Shown here one piece after another: positions 11,501 to 22,896 of a stretch of 64,000 bases of DNA. The notes beneath the pieces were generated by a model that was not told where the DNA came from, made no database searches, and was given only the letters and a program-made list of their open reading frames with translations. Numbering within the stretch: position 1 is the first letter of the stretch; each line of letters begins with the position of its first letter. Made by a program: the position numbers and the translations under genes. The stretch spans positions 105,195,773 to 105,259,772 of the forward strand of contig NC_080423.1 of NCBI RefSeq assembly GCF_029873635.1. Reading direction: 5' to 3'. This DNA is from Malania oleifera (lineage: Eukaryota; Streptophyta; Magnoliopsida; Santalales; Ximeniaceae).

Positions 11501-14500
11501 GATCTAAAGATTTTCCTATAGACTAAATTTCAAAGCAAGGATTTGGGACTATTGAAGTACTTCTTGGGTATAGAAGCATCAAGATCTCACCTAGAATGGT
11601 CTTGTCATAGAGAAAGTATGTTGATCCTTTAGATGAGACTGGGCTGTTGGGATCCAAACATGTTGATACAACTATGGAATCCCATGGCAAGTTAGTGCCA
11701 GATATGGGTAATTTGCTGCCTAACCCAAGATGGTACTAGAGACTTGCTGGAAATTTGAATTATCTCATAGTCACTCGACCAATTATATCTTTGGCAATAA
11801 GTGTTGTGATTCATTTTCTTGATTTTCGAGAACAAGTCACTGGGATGCAATAATTCGCATTCTAAGATATCTCAAAGGTGCACCAAGGAGAGGTATGTTA
11901 TATTAGAATCGAGGTCACACTCATATTCAGGAGTATACATGGCAGATTGGGCCAAGTCGCCTTGGTCGAAAATCTACAACTGGGTACTATATCTTTGTTG
12001 GTGGTAATTTGGTTTCTTGGAAGAGTAAGAAACGAACTGTGGTGGCCAAGTCAAGTGCTGAGTCAAAGTATAGGGCTATGACTCACACTTCATATGAACT
12101 TGATTGGTTGAAGAACATGTTGAAAGAACTAGGTTTTCCACATTCTCAACCTATAGAGTTGATGCATGATAATCAAACTGCAATTGATGTTGCCTCCAAT
12201 CCGATCTTCCATGAGCAGACAAAGCACATTGAAGTTGATTGCCACTTTGTTCAGGAGAAACTTGTACAAAAACTCAATACAATCACTCATGAGAAGTCTG
12301 ATTTTCAACTTGCTGATTTGTTCACTAAAGCCTTGGGAGGTGCTTGTGTGAAATTCATTTCTAACAAGCTAGGAGCATATGATATATGCTCCAGCTTGAA
12401 GGGGAGTGTTAATGATTATTTGGTCATTCAGCATTTTTAGTATGTGTTAAGAGTTACGTTAGTAAGTGTGAGAAAGGGTATTATGGTCATTGGTATTGTA
12501 CTTGACATATATTATAAATAGAGGGAGAGACCTATGATTGAGGTTAGGTCTTCCATTTAACCAATTATCCAACAAAATCTTTAGATTTCCCTTCAAATAT
12601 GGTTCTTCTCTAATGGTTGGTCATGAAAATCTTGCACACCATTTATTGAGAAAATTTCTATGGTTGACATTACGTTTTTCAAAAGGCATCTAGTTTCATG
12701 AGGGCCATGAAGCTTAAAATTTCCTTATTTGTTAGTTTGCAACTTTGAATGCAAGTCTCCTTACCTGGGTTTTAGGAAAGGAAAGATAAAACGAGTGTAA
12801 GAAATAGAGAAATGGGGAATGGCAGGGAGGGAAAAGAAAAAAACGAGAAAGAAAAATTGAAAATGCAAAAGAAGAACGTAATTTTTTTTTTTTTGGTTTT
12901 TGGAAGAAGGGGGGGGGGTGGTTAGGGGCTAAGATAATGTGTGGAGCACATATATTTTCAACTGCCTTCACTTCTTAGAAGCTTCTTCTTTGCCAAGAAT
13001 AACAATCAGTTTTTATGGGGATTTAGCTGCATGTATGGACATTAACCAGCTTCTCATTCTCTCTCTCTCTCAGCCTGCTTGATAGAGGCTTCCTATCTGG
13101 GATTTTTTCCTTTAAATTAGTTGTATGTTGAATGCCTTAAAGATATCCTATGATGTATTTTCTCACTCCTGTTAATCTTTTTAAGTGGTTCTGTAGCAGT
13201 CAAAATGATGGGATAAGTCACATTTTATTTGCGGTATGGAATAGAGTAGGAATGGAATAGTCAGAGTCAGCATGGGGATACAATAGCATACAAAAGAAAT
13301 TTGTTGTCATTATAAAGCAAATGACCATGCAAAAGCTTTTATTAGTTCATAACATGGATTAGACAAGGAATGACTGTTCCCAAATTATACCATGGGAAGT
13401 TTATTCCTATCTTGTTCAATGATGGATTCATTCAAATTATACCATTGGGGTTATTTTCTAATTATTATTATTATTGAAGTGGGTGTATAAGTACTTCGTG
13501 TATTGTGTGATGTTTAAACAGTTATTAATTCAGTTTAAGAAAATGTGTTTCACCTCTCTCTCCCACTATGTACGGCCCTCCCTTTCTTTCTTCCTTCTTC
13601 TTCCTCCTCTCTTTTCATTCTCCCTCTATATTTATTTCTTTCCCTGTAGTCCCCTACTGTTCAGCATCACTAAATTTAACTACCAAGCTGCAGCTTTACA
13701 ATCAGTGGTTGTCATTGCTTTCACACCCCATTTATGTGGTAGAAATTGTGGAGTATTGTTGAGGTTGCATATTTGGAAGGTTTGGATGAACTCTCACCAA
13801 TTAGTTTGGTTGTTAAATTTTAGCTTTATTTCTAAAAAATTAATTAGCAAATTTCTTATTAGCTTTTAGTTTTATGACATTGTAAAGATTAAACAGAAAA
13901 TACTAACAATTTGTCAAATGTGGTCACTATTTATTTCAATTAATTGTGTAGCTTGTGTTAGGGGTGCATGGACGTTGGTATCTGTTATCAACAACAAATC
14001 TAGTTATTAGGATCCATGGTTAAAATTTGTATGATTTTTTCTGAGTTTGTGGGGATAAAATAAATATTATTGTATCATATGTTTTAAGAGTTTTCTGAAT
14101 ATGGGGTACTGAAATGTTTGTGTGATCCATGGCAAAATGTAGCTAAATAGGAAAAAAATTTGTCTGTAGTGCAACTGGTTTGCTCCTTTCTGTTGCTCAT
14201 GTGGTTATTGTTAGGCTGCGTACTGACAAGAAAGAAAATTATGTGGTTTCTAGATTATATTGACGTCCTAATGTCATACAGTTTGTTTTCCCTGATAAAT
14301 ATTCTATTTTGAATTAGTGTAATAGTTGTGGTCTGCTAATATTTCTTATTGTTTTGTAATCCCTTTCTTGAGTTTATTCCAGTATTACCTGAGAACAGGG
14401 GGCTGTAAGTATGGAAAAGGGTGTAAATACAATCATACACGAGGAAAACCTGCTCTGGCTGCAGTTTTAGAGTTTAACTTTTTGGGCTTGCCAATCCGAC

Positions 14501-17500
14501 CGGTATTACTTCTTAGTTTTATTTCAAACAATTTGTCATTATTATGAAATGTGATTACGATGATCTTTGTTATTTGTTCCTCATGATTGCAAGACTATAT
14601 AGGATTTCTGTTTTGTCAGTTCTGATGATTGAAGCAGTTAACCTTTAATTATATCACAAAGTGTTAATTCATTACAGGGTGAGAAAGAATGCCCTTACTA
14701 CATGCGCACTGGCTCCTGCAAATATGGATCTAATTGCAGGTTTAATCACCCTGATCCCACAACAGGTGGAGGGTGTGATTCCCCTTCAAGTGGATCGGTT
14801 TCTTTACAGGGAGCTTCACAATCAACTATCGCAACCTGGCATTCAGCAGGGACCTTAAATGAGACTGCTCCTTTCATGCCTGTAATGTTTTCGCCAACCC
14901 CTGCCCCAAATCCTGAATGGAATGGGTATCAGGTATTTTTATTGTTCCTTTTAACATTTTTTTGGCAATAAATACCCAATATAGTTTATTGATTGGTTTT
15001 TCTGGTCTGTTTGAGATATTTGATTGTATTTTAGCTTAGTTTGGTGTGGTCTCTCTCAAAATTTTGAACCACATACTGTGAACAAAATTGATTTTATGTT
15101 TAAAATGATTATAGTTTTTGGATGTCAAGACTTGAGAACCTATGATTTAACGAGTAGATTAACACTATTTTTTGTTTAGAAATTTTAAATGTGGTCTAGT
15201 GTTTTAAGGCAGTTGTGTACCCAACTATATTTTGGAATAAAGTCAACTCACTCATTACTTGTCTGCCGCCTGTCAGAATGATCCTCCTTTCAAAAATTTT
15301 ACTTATTTCATTAGTACTTTCATGCTCACTGCTTTGTGCTGCTTAAAGATCATGGCCAGCTTCCATGAACTTTAGCGTTGATTGCTGCTTCAGTTTTGCT
15401 TTTTTGGCGTGGTTGGCTTGTGTTTGGAACTTTTATGTGTGGTGGCGCCTTCTTCAATTTCATATCAGATGGGCTCGTAAGTGTGTCATTTGCATTGCAT
15501 GTGAATAGTAATATATAAAATATTTTTATATACTTTGATGAAGTTTATATATGTTTTTTATATTAAAGTATATTGTCATAATTTATTTAAAAAATATTGA
15601 AGTAGGAATATTCAAAGTTATTTATAAAAATTTATATGTTTTTTGGAACTATAAAATATATACACGCATACATAAGACATTATTATGACACCATCTAGAT
15701 ACATGGACAAGAAAAATCTTAAATATATATGATATGCTATGACAGGAATCCTCTGAATAACATTATGGGAAATATTAAATTTTAATACTTGAATATCGTT
15801 ATAGGCAAAAAATTTATCAAAGATATAAATTTTTTGTTATTTTTCATTTTATAGAACACCTTTATTAATGATTTTGCAATGAAAATATTAATAAATTTGT
15901 TGCAATTTCTAAATTTTGATTTTCTACCTAAAACCTTTATAATAATTATTTTTTGTTTACTTCATGAGCAGTTGATGAGTTTTTAAAATTTTGAGTGAAT
16001 TTAAAATTTGTGTTTTGGGTACTTCTAGGTTTATAATTTTATTTCTAAAATTTATTTATCAGAGTAATATTATTATCTATCTAAATGATGTTAGATACTT
16101 CACAATAATTTTAAATACGCCAAAAGAATTTACCTATTTTATTTTGGGTAAGCCTTTTATGGTACGACTTCATTTAATTTGTTTTTGATTAAATGAATTT
16201 TTTAGGGTCAAATCTTAACTTATTTAAAACTAATTTATTAATTATAAGTTATTGTAATTTTCCTTAAATATTATTTTTTAGAAATGGTCTATCTTATAGA
16301 ATATGATAATATTTTCTTTTTTCTACAAAATTATTTATGCTATTCATACTTTTATATATGATGTATATACACTGCTAGTTTATTTTGTTTTTTAGCCAAG
16401 AAGTGTCCTTTTAAGGTGGACTTTTAACTTTTCCATGATAGATTCTGTAAATAAAATTTTATCTAATGTTGCTTAAATTTACAATCTTTTTTAGGAATAT
16501 TTTGTCTTACTTTTAAAATTTAAGGATATTTTCCCATAAAACGATTTATGGTATAGATATGGATTATAGATATAGATATGTGTGTGTATAAATATATTTT
16601 TAGTTTATAGTGCGTGTGTGTGCATATGTACATATTGTTAGTTTATTTTATATTTAACTAAATGAAAATTTTTTCTTTTATGTTTAAACAATAACTTTTG
16701 AAACATTTTAACGTACTTTTATTTAATTTTGGTTGAATTACTTTATAATGTAGAAATTTACTTCTTTAGAAATATTTGGTCTTACTACAATATTTAAGGA
16801 TATTTTTGTGTCCGATTTTTACTATTTACACTTCTATCTGTATGAAAACTTATTTGTTTTCGACATGTTTAGTATTACTTTTAAAAAAGATTAGGATGCT
16901 TCTGTCCACAAATTGATTTACACTATTCATACTTCTATATATAGTGTATAAATCCACTTCTAGGAATTTTTAGTCTTATTTTTAAAAGATAAGGATATCT
17001 TTGTCTATAAAATGATCTACACTTTTCGTACTTTTATACAGGGAGATGATATTGGCAGTTGGCACTCCAAAAAATATCAAAGAAAGTCTCCCACACCCCC
17101 CCACCTTTTTTTTTTTTTTTGTATTTTAACTTTCAAAGTGAAAATAATGGAATAAAACTGAAAGTCAAGGGATAAAATTATCATTTAGTACACCTAACAA
17201 TAAATGTGGAGTGCCAATAGTGATTTTTGGTGCGTCAATAGTGCCTTCCTTTATATATATAATCTAAATATCATACTAAATATTATCTGGCTCAGCAATT
17301 TATTTATTTACTTTTTGGTCGTCACTGCCACCTCTCTACTTTCCTTCCTTTTTTCCTCGTTTCTTCTGTAATTAATGTTCAATTTATGGTCCATGTTTTC
17401 CTCTATTCCCCTCTCTTATTTTCCTTCTCTTGCGGCTTCTGCTGTGGAGGTTAATTTCTATTGGGTTCGTGCTTTACATGCTTCTATTTGAATAGAAATA

Positions 17501-18362
17501 GTAAAGCAATTGGTTGTGCTTGCTATTTTCCGTCACTTTTGTTAGTACTTGATTAACATCTTACCTTTGTGCTATTCTTGCTTCTGTCTGTTGCATATGA
17601 AGGCTTCTATTTATTCACCAGAAGGGAATATGCATCAAACCCCAGCCTATGTAATGACTAGCTCCACAGTGGAAAAGAGTGTATATACAGATCAGCAGAT
17701 GGGTGGTGAAGAATTTCCTGAACGACCCGGCAAACCTGAATGCAGCTATTACCTAAAAACTGGGGACTGTAAATATAAATCTGCATGCAAGTATCACCAT
17801 CCGAAAAATCGATCCCAAAAGTCACCTCCTCCGTGTACTTTCAGTGACAAAGGCCTGCCATTGAGACCTGTAAGTTGTATTGGCTTCTAGGTTGTGTACC
17901 ATAGAGGAGATTAAATCCTAGAAAGCAGTTTGACTAAAAAAAAAAATCTTGGTTCTTGCAAAGAAATTCAAGCATGGACATTATATATAACTAGTTTGAT
18001 GGATTCAAGATGTACTTTTAAAAAATTTCTACATACATGCCTGTACTTATTTAATTTGTTGCGAACTTGTAGTCACATTTAAAATTTTTATCAGCTACAC
18101 AGCACAGTACTTGCTCATTTTTCTTGATGCTCTCTTTGCAATGCAGGATCAGAACATCTGCACATATTACGAGCGTTATGGGCTATGCAAGTTTGGACCT
18201 GCCTGTAAATTTAACCATCCAATAAATCATAGCCCCTCCATCCCTTCTGCCATGTCTGGACCAGCACAGCTTCCTTCTTTTGGTAACTCTGCAAGCACAG
18301 ATGGGCATAGAATGGCTGGAAACGGGAACAGAAGCGAGGGCCTCATCCAGCAGCCCGTTTAG
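2438..18362 (+). CDS. Five-finger plant CCCH zinc-finger protein, six exons, 483 aa
   Basis: Exons are 2438-2965, 3322-3387, 14383-14502, 14678-14932, 17603-17869 and 18147-18362. All have GT-AG borders and phase 0. The protein has a glutamate/lysine-rich N-terminal region (about residues 60-135). Five CCCH fingers follow, each C-x8-C-x5-C-x3-H, with ligands at C150/C159/C165/H169, C197/C206/C212/H216, C243/C252/C258/H262, C370/C379/C385/H389 and C417/C426/C432/H436. The 3+2 arrangement, the RPG motif before fingers and the GLPIRP/GLPLRP motifs after them are typical of plant ZFN-type CCCH proteins, a family linked to nucleic-acid, mostly RNA, binding. The acidic N-terminus recalls the AtC3H43/AtC3H67 group, but the exact orthologue is not certain. 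Start: the ATG at 2438 has good context. Frames reaching further upstream lack an ATG. Oddity: intron 2 is 11.0 kb and interrupts finger 2 just after Cys197-Lys198. Confidence 0.9.
5200..5250 (+). mobile_element. RTE LINE 3'-end-like motif
   Basis: The stretch CCAAGCCTCAAGTCCCACTA followed by GATGGGTTCGGC resembles the widespread plant repeat ending in AAGTCCCACTAGGTGGGGTCGGC. That repeat is found at RTE-type LINE and related SINE ends. A second copy lies near 41298-41333. This is a short relic with no coding capacity. Confidence 0.4.
5311..5549. repeat. Microsatellite cluster (TAA)n, (TA)n, (CA)n
   Basis: An ATT/TAA run lies at about 5311-5332. A TA run covers about 5494-5521 and a CA run about 5530-5549. 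All are inside CCCH intron 2 and have no coding meaning. Confidence 0.85.
6698..7624. mobile_element. Non-autonomous DNA transposon with GGTTTTAAAAACCGG-type TIRs
   Basis: The left end reads GGGTTTAAAAACCCGGACTA. The right end, inverted, reads GGTTTTAAAAACCGGACTGG. Subterminal CCGG/GACC-rich stretches occur on both sides (for example GTGACCGGTGTGAACTG and GGGTTGACCCACTGG). The 0.93-kb interior has no transposase frame and includes a GA run at 6963-6994. A relative lies at 5109-5842, and the duplicated block at 37213-37743 carries a similar end. The superfamily is not assigned, and a clean target duplication was not found. Confidence 0.5.
6963..6994 (+). repeat. (GA)n microsatellite
   Basis: An almost uninterrupted GA dinucleotide run with one CA break, inside the TIR element in CCCH intron 2. 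Confidence 0.9.
7670..7990. mobile_element. Probable MITE relic
   Basis: Short repeated motifs such as GATGAACCA with GATTCC/GGAATTCC occur on both strands, and ACCAAACATGGG occurs inside. This is the composition of hAT/Harbinger-type MITE relics in plants. No clear termini were found, so the assignment is weak. Confidence 0.25.
8212..8382 (+). repeat. 5' LTR of the copia element
   Basis: It begins TGTTAATG, contains a TATA-like TTATAAATAGAGGGAGAGAC, and abuts the primer-binding site. It aligns along its length with 12407-12574 and 45530-45699. The end is placed within one or two bases. Confidence 0.8.
12407..12574 (+). repeat. 3' LTR of the copia element
   Basis: It begins TGTTAATG directly after the polypurine tract and ends CCAACA. 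Numerous substitutions against the 5' LTR point to an old insertion. Confidence 0.8.
16310..17040. repeat. Degenerate tandem repeat in CCCH intron 4
   Basis: The same word order recurs about four times. Each unit has a GTCTTA/TATTACTTTTAAAA stretch, then AAGGATAT, then CCATAAAA/CTATAAAATGAT, then CTATTCATACTTCTATATA. The spacing is about 150-200 bp. The repeats are AT-rich, diverged and non-coding. Confidence 0.45.
17039..17254. mobile_element. Small inverted-repeat MITE candidate
   Basis: Outward-facing copies of TTGGCACTCCA occur near both ends (17055 and, inverted, 17208). They are set in longer imperfect inverted repeats that include GGCAGT/GGCACTATTG motifs. A C-run and a T-run lie inside. 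The element is about 215 bp and non-coding. Exact ends are uncertain. Confidence 0.4.
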
Positions 18363-19098
18363 GAATTTTTGCAGTGAGTGCAATTTAGTGTTTTAGTCCC
18401 ATGTTACAAGGATATTTTATTTTCTTTGCAAAGCATGGAAATGCTATTTATCTTGTCTAGTTGCGACAAGCTTTTCAGAGAATGCCATTGCGACTTCATA
18501 TTCTTATTTTGTCTCCGAGAAACCTTAGAAAAGGAAAGTGTGTAAATTGCCGTATTTCAAGTAATTGTTAATTAGTGAACAACCAAGCTTTGGCACAATG
18601 GTTCGTCTATCCAGAGTCCAAAATACATGCGGACAACATCAATGTGTGGTGTGGGACTTCAATTATTCTCACTACGTTGTGATATTTTAATTCTTCTCCC
18701 GAATTATTCTGAATGGACGTGGTGGAAAGAGGGCTTCCCTTTATTGTGTTTTTGTTAGTTCCATATTTTTTGCGTAGAAGTCATAACCCAATGGCACCCT
18801 GCTAGCAAAAATAAACCCGGGCATGTGGAATGAACAGACCGCGATTTAGGTTGTACTTAATGAACGAATAACGTGAGCTACGGCCATTTGAAATCTCAGT
18901 TCACATCTTACGAGATAGTAAATCAAATCAATTTTTAACAATTTAAAAAGCGAATTAACTTGTGTAGTTTCTTTTATCTTCTGTTCTTTATTAATGTGAC
19001 ATTTTAGGACTGGGAGCTGCAATGTGAGATTCAAATGGGGTTTTATTTTTTTTATTTTATAATGCACACCACATGCCTTTTATAGGGAACAATGATTT

Positions 19099-19157
<59 letters not shown>

Positions 19158-19529
19158 AGCTTTATCGCCGTAGTTACGCTTGGTTCCTGCAAAGAGATTG
19201 TAAGCAGAATAGAAAGATCTGCGTGTTCAAGCCACCTATTGAGCAGGTGTTATAACCTATTGATTTGGCTATTATTATTATTATTACTCAAAAGCAATGG
19301 ATTTATTATTATTATTATTACTCAAAAGTAATGGATCCCCTAAAAAAGCTCGGGCGGAGTTTTCCAAGCAATTTGTTGACTATTATGAGCCAAACCATGT
19401 ATGTTATCCTCAACATAGTAATAAAAGCGAATTTGATACTTCTGAAGCTCAGAAACCGGAATTTCTTACGACACTTCACCTTGGAAGAGAAAAGTCCCAA
19501 GAGGAAGCAGCAGGTTGCGTGTGTGTGTG

Positions 19530-19570
<41 letters not shown>

Positions 19571-20145
19571 CTTTCTTTTTCATCCAGTACTTGAACAAGA
19601 ACAGGAAATTAGAAGGAATGACAGAAGATTATAACTCAATTCAAGTCCCTTTCATCCATTTCCTGCCTTATTGTTTATTCAATTTCCATCCTACCAAAGG
19701 GAAGAATTCTCGTCTCCTTTTCCTGTCCTAAGCAGTGCAAAACTAGAAAACTATGATAATGGATACAAACCTAGATTAACTGACCGATCATTCTGCTTGG
19801 GAAAAAAAAATACACAAAATAAATAACTAGTAAATAACTGAAGGCCACAAAGATTCAAACACAAACATCAAATTAAAAAAAAAAGGTACAAATTTATGTT
19901 GTCCACTCCAAGTTCTGGGATGCGAATATATGGAAGCATGTAAAGTTTTTTTTTTTTTTTTAAAAAGGGTAAAGATAAGGGCAGATAGGTACAACAGAAA
20001 GGGGTAAAGAAATAGAAAAGTATCATCTCAATCCATTACTTCCACCAGAGGACTCCCAAAACCTACACGGAGGACTCCCAAAACCTACCATACCATCATA
20101 AGAATTTTACATCAATCTTTGAAGTCTCTGACGGCAGTCTTATCT
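18363..20145. repeat. Intergenic spacer between convergent genes, with microsatellites
   Basis: It holds the 3' UTR of the CCCH gene on the left and of the NOI gene on the right. Simple repeats are a TA run at 19102-19154, a duplicated ATT-run-plus-ACTCAAAAGCAATGGATT unit at about 19271-19334, a GT run near 19518-19530 and a GA run at 19532-19568. The longest open frame here, at 19297-19731, consists partly of these repeats and is not accepted as a gene. Confidence 0.7.
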
Positions 20146-22896
20146 TCAACCGCAGCAAAACCACTTTCTCTGCAATGAAATTTAGAAAACTAATTAAGCT
20201 CTGAAAGATTTCTTAATCAACTGTGCTATTTGATTCTAGCTGTTCGGCATCTACCAATAGTTGTACCTTGGGAGGATACTGATAGTTTTCATTTTGTTTA
20301 TAAGCATTGTCGTTTCTTTGTGGTGACGCCAAACTCCCAGCAACCCCACTCGTCTTCTTCTCATCTCTAGCCTTGTTAAATATGACTGTAAATCCTTCAG
20401 CTGAGGCAGGGTTATTCACATCCCATTCACCAAATTTAGGCAATGGCCGACCTTTGTCCTGCTGCAGATTAAACAGACAAGCACAGTTGAGTTAATCTGG
20501 TTCATGCAAAGGAATTGCGACTTAAATAGCAAGATTACATTTACAGATGGTGAAGTCAGTATGGAATGAGCAATTGAACAGAGGCTATAGTAATTTGTTG
20601 GAACCCAAAAGCATACAGAATCACTCTTGCAGCTGTTGCGTAGTAACAAGAACCGAAACATGGGAAAAAAAAACAAACAAACAACGTAAGAATAACAAAT
20701 TCACAAAGAAAAAGGATGTTTTATAACCAACATACACAGCAGTTGAGTATGCCATGGAAAGCTGAAAGAACTGTCCCCAAATGGATGCCCTATGGTTTAG
20801 GCATGGGACCTCCATGTTAGGCATTCTAACAGTGGGAAGGGGTGGCAGGTTATGGGGTAGTGGATGGATTATCCTCCATCTTTGTAGCTTAGCCTAACAA
20901 CTTCCAATGGATTAAAAAAATAAATGGCAAAAATCATAAAACATGAGAAAGTAAGACGCATATTGAACACTTCCATTGTAAAGGATTGGTTTGGCCAAAT
21001 TTGTGACTAGGGTTTGATTCCCCTCACAGGATTGAGGCTTGGAGGAAGGGGAGAGGTAGGGAATGGAATGTGGAATGATCCAGTGGGACCCGGGAAAATA
21101 CTATTCTGTGATAGCAGAAATGACGATAACATTGGTTTTTAGCCAAAGTGAAACCTGAAAGGCCAAAGCGCAAGTCCTGTTTGATGAGATCTGAGATACT
21201 AACCAATCCAGCAACATATTCAACTACAACGTAAGAACACGAAAAAATTTTAACCATCAGACATATATGGGCACACCTAAAGTCTCATATCAAGTATCAA
21301 ATTTGTAAAGGCACCTACTGACCAGAAAAATAAACTCCACCAATCCCTACCTCCAATCCCCACAACTCAAACCCATACTCCACATTCCCACCCTTTTCTA
21401 ATTCATGCCACATATATGCGCATGATTGCAGACTGGCAAAGAGATGTCCCACCCACAAGCTCATTTAGGAGATTGGGACATAGTAAATACACACAGATCT
21501 TGTATATTTTTATTTGAACATGCACCCTTGAATAAATAAGTTTACCACATATATATAAGTGATGTCATGCAGAAAGGTTTCTATTTCGTACTTAAAATTC
21601 AAGTAACAAATAATATGCACCATCAAAAATTTTAAAATTAAAAATATTACTGATACACTTTTTAGCAAATCAAACTTCAAGAACAATGCTTTGCACACTC
21701 ATCATGGCTTTTCACCAAAATGGAAAAATGTTGCCCAACAAATTTTATTCTTAAAATGTGGTTCTACAGAGTAAACTGATTATTTGAAAAAAAAGAAAAA
21801 AAGAAAGTGTTCATAGTATTTGATAACAGTGATACACATTGCAACTAGTGATCTAACTTAATTTCACTCACTTAAAATTCTATAACATCCAATCAACTAA
21901 TCGCGTATAAAACCAACAGATGCCAGTAAAGAATGTGTATCCAAACAAATATGAATTGCAATCAAGTCTAGTAATTGAAAGGCAAATGATAACTATTGCT
22001 ATTTGTCAAAGTAATGGAACTGATAGGGTAGTTATGTAAACACCTAGCATATTTTTGCTAAAAAATTACCATACATTGACAATAATGAGGTTTCTTTTAT
22101 ATTTCAGCAATAAAAAAATATCTAAAATAATCTGAAATATGCAGCCGCTTTAGTCCTTAATGGGGGTATCGATGCAAGCTTAACAACAGTAAAATCTGCA
22201 TTACACACAAAACAGCTAAGACATGTTTCATTGAGTTGGAATTGGTGGAACTGAGGAAGTAAGCGCTAAGGTTATGGCTCCATAGAATAGATTTGCTGAA
22301 CTTTTTAACTTATTGTTTTCAACAATAAGTAATTTTATAACAAGCTTTAGCTGGCATTTGACAATGACGTTATCTTTTTTCTTTTTGTTTTTCCTCGAGA
22401 ACTTGTAATGAAGATAAGACAGCCCAAATCTATATCTTAATTAATAAGAAAAATAAGAACAATGAAATAAGTTCATACAAGTATGCACATATTCATAAAT
22501 CAGCACCTAACAGAATTGCTTTATACACCTTACCCCCCCCCCCCCCCAAAAAAAAAAAAAAATAACGAAAATTTTCTATTGCAAACTATTTTTTAGAAAA
22601 GAAAAATTAAATTGAAAAAAAATTTGTAAAATTCATTTGTATAATAAATCTCGAGGGGGTGGGGGGAATTGGATACAATGAGGAACCAACAAAATTAAAC
22701 CCTAATTCGGATGATCGAAAACAACAATAACTTGCAGCGCATGTCGTCTGTTCTAAAATTGAACTAAATACAAAGTTCTCCATGTTCCAATTCAAAATCA
22801 TAAAAATTAATTTAAAAAAAAACAGAAAACAAAGAGAGCACAGATCGAACGAGAAAGAATCAGAACAAAAGATTACGAGAATCTCACCGACGCCAT
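20146..22896 (-). CDS. NOI/RIN4-like small protein with C-terminal cysteine pair, three exons, 75 aa
   Basis: Exons on the minus strand are 22896-22888 (MAS), 20461-20267 and 20169-20146. All borders are GT-AG and phase 0. Exon 2 begins QDKGRPLPKFGEWDVNNPAS and continues AEGFTVIFNKARDEKK. That is the complete NOI (nitrate-induced) domain also found in the immune regulator RIN4, including the PKFGEWD core that in RIN4 is cut by the AvrRpt2 protease. Exon 3 adds RKWFCCG before the stop. In this family such paired cysteines are the acylation site that anchors the protein to the plasma membrane. A read-through frame past exon 2 ends VQLLVDAEQLESNSTVD and would lose this anchor. The 2.4-kb first intron follows only three codons. 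A role in membrane-associated defence or secretion is inferred from the family. Confidence 0.88.
20462..22887 (-). other. First intron of the NOI gene
   Basis: This 2.4-kb intron has no recognisable coding remnant. It contains a homopolymer junction at 22533-22562 (C run followed by A run). Several T- and A-rich stretches and no clear transposon were seen. Confidence 0.75.
22533..22562 (+). repeat. Poly-C / poly-A tract
   Basis: About 15 C are followed directly by about 15 A, inside the NOI first intron. Tract length is unreliable in most sequencing data. Confidence 0.85.

Larger units (their letters stand above)
8212..12574 (+). mobile_element. Degenerate Ty1/copia LTR retrotransposon in CCCH intron 2
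   Basis: Two about 170-bp LTRs (8212-8382 and 12407-12574) flank a 4.0-kb interior. A primer-binding site TGGTATTAGAGC (iMet type) lies at 8383-8394, and a purine tract TTGAAGGGGAG at 12396-12406. Coding relics run in copia order. They are a protease-like segment ([14 protein letters not shown] near 9300), integrase (HSDVWGP near 9840, [13 protein letters not shown] near 9905, HSDNAKEYF near 10027), reverse transcriptase with YVDD near 11455, and RNase H ([20 protein letters not shown] near 12015). Stops and frameshifts break every domain, and gag is essentially missing. It lies in sense orientation to the host gene. No convincing target duplication was found. Confidence 0.88.

Noticed and set aside
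12732-12971. 79-codon minus-strand frame
   Set aside because: Low-complexity Phe/Ser/Lys composition caused by A- and G-runs. It lies in the CCCH intron with no splice or family support.
13474-13869. 131-codon plus-strand frame in CCCH intron 2
   Set aside because: Pyrimidine-rich intron sequence gives Phe/Ser/Leu runs. It has no recognisable domain and is not needed to maintain the CCCH reading frame.
19297-19731. 144-codon plus-strand open frame
   Set aside because: It is built from ATT, GT and GA microsatellites (poly-Leu, CVCVC, RERERE) between two genes. It has no family resemblance, so chance is the better explanation.
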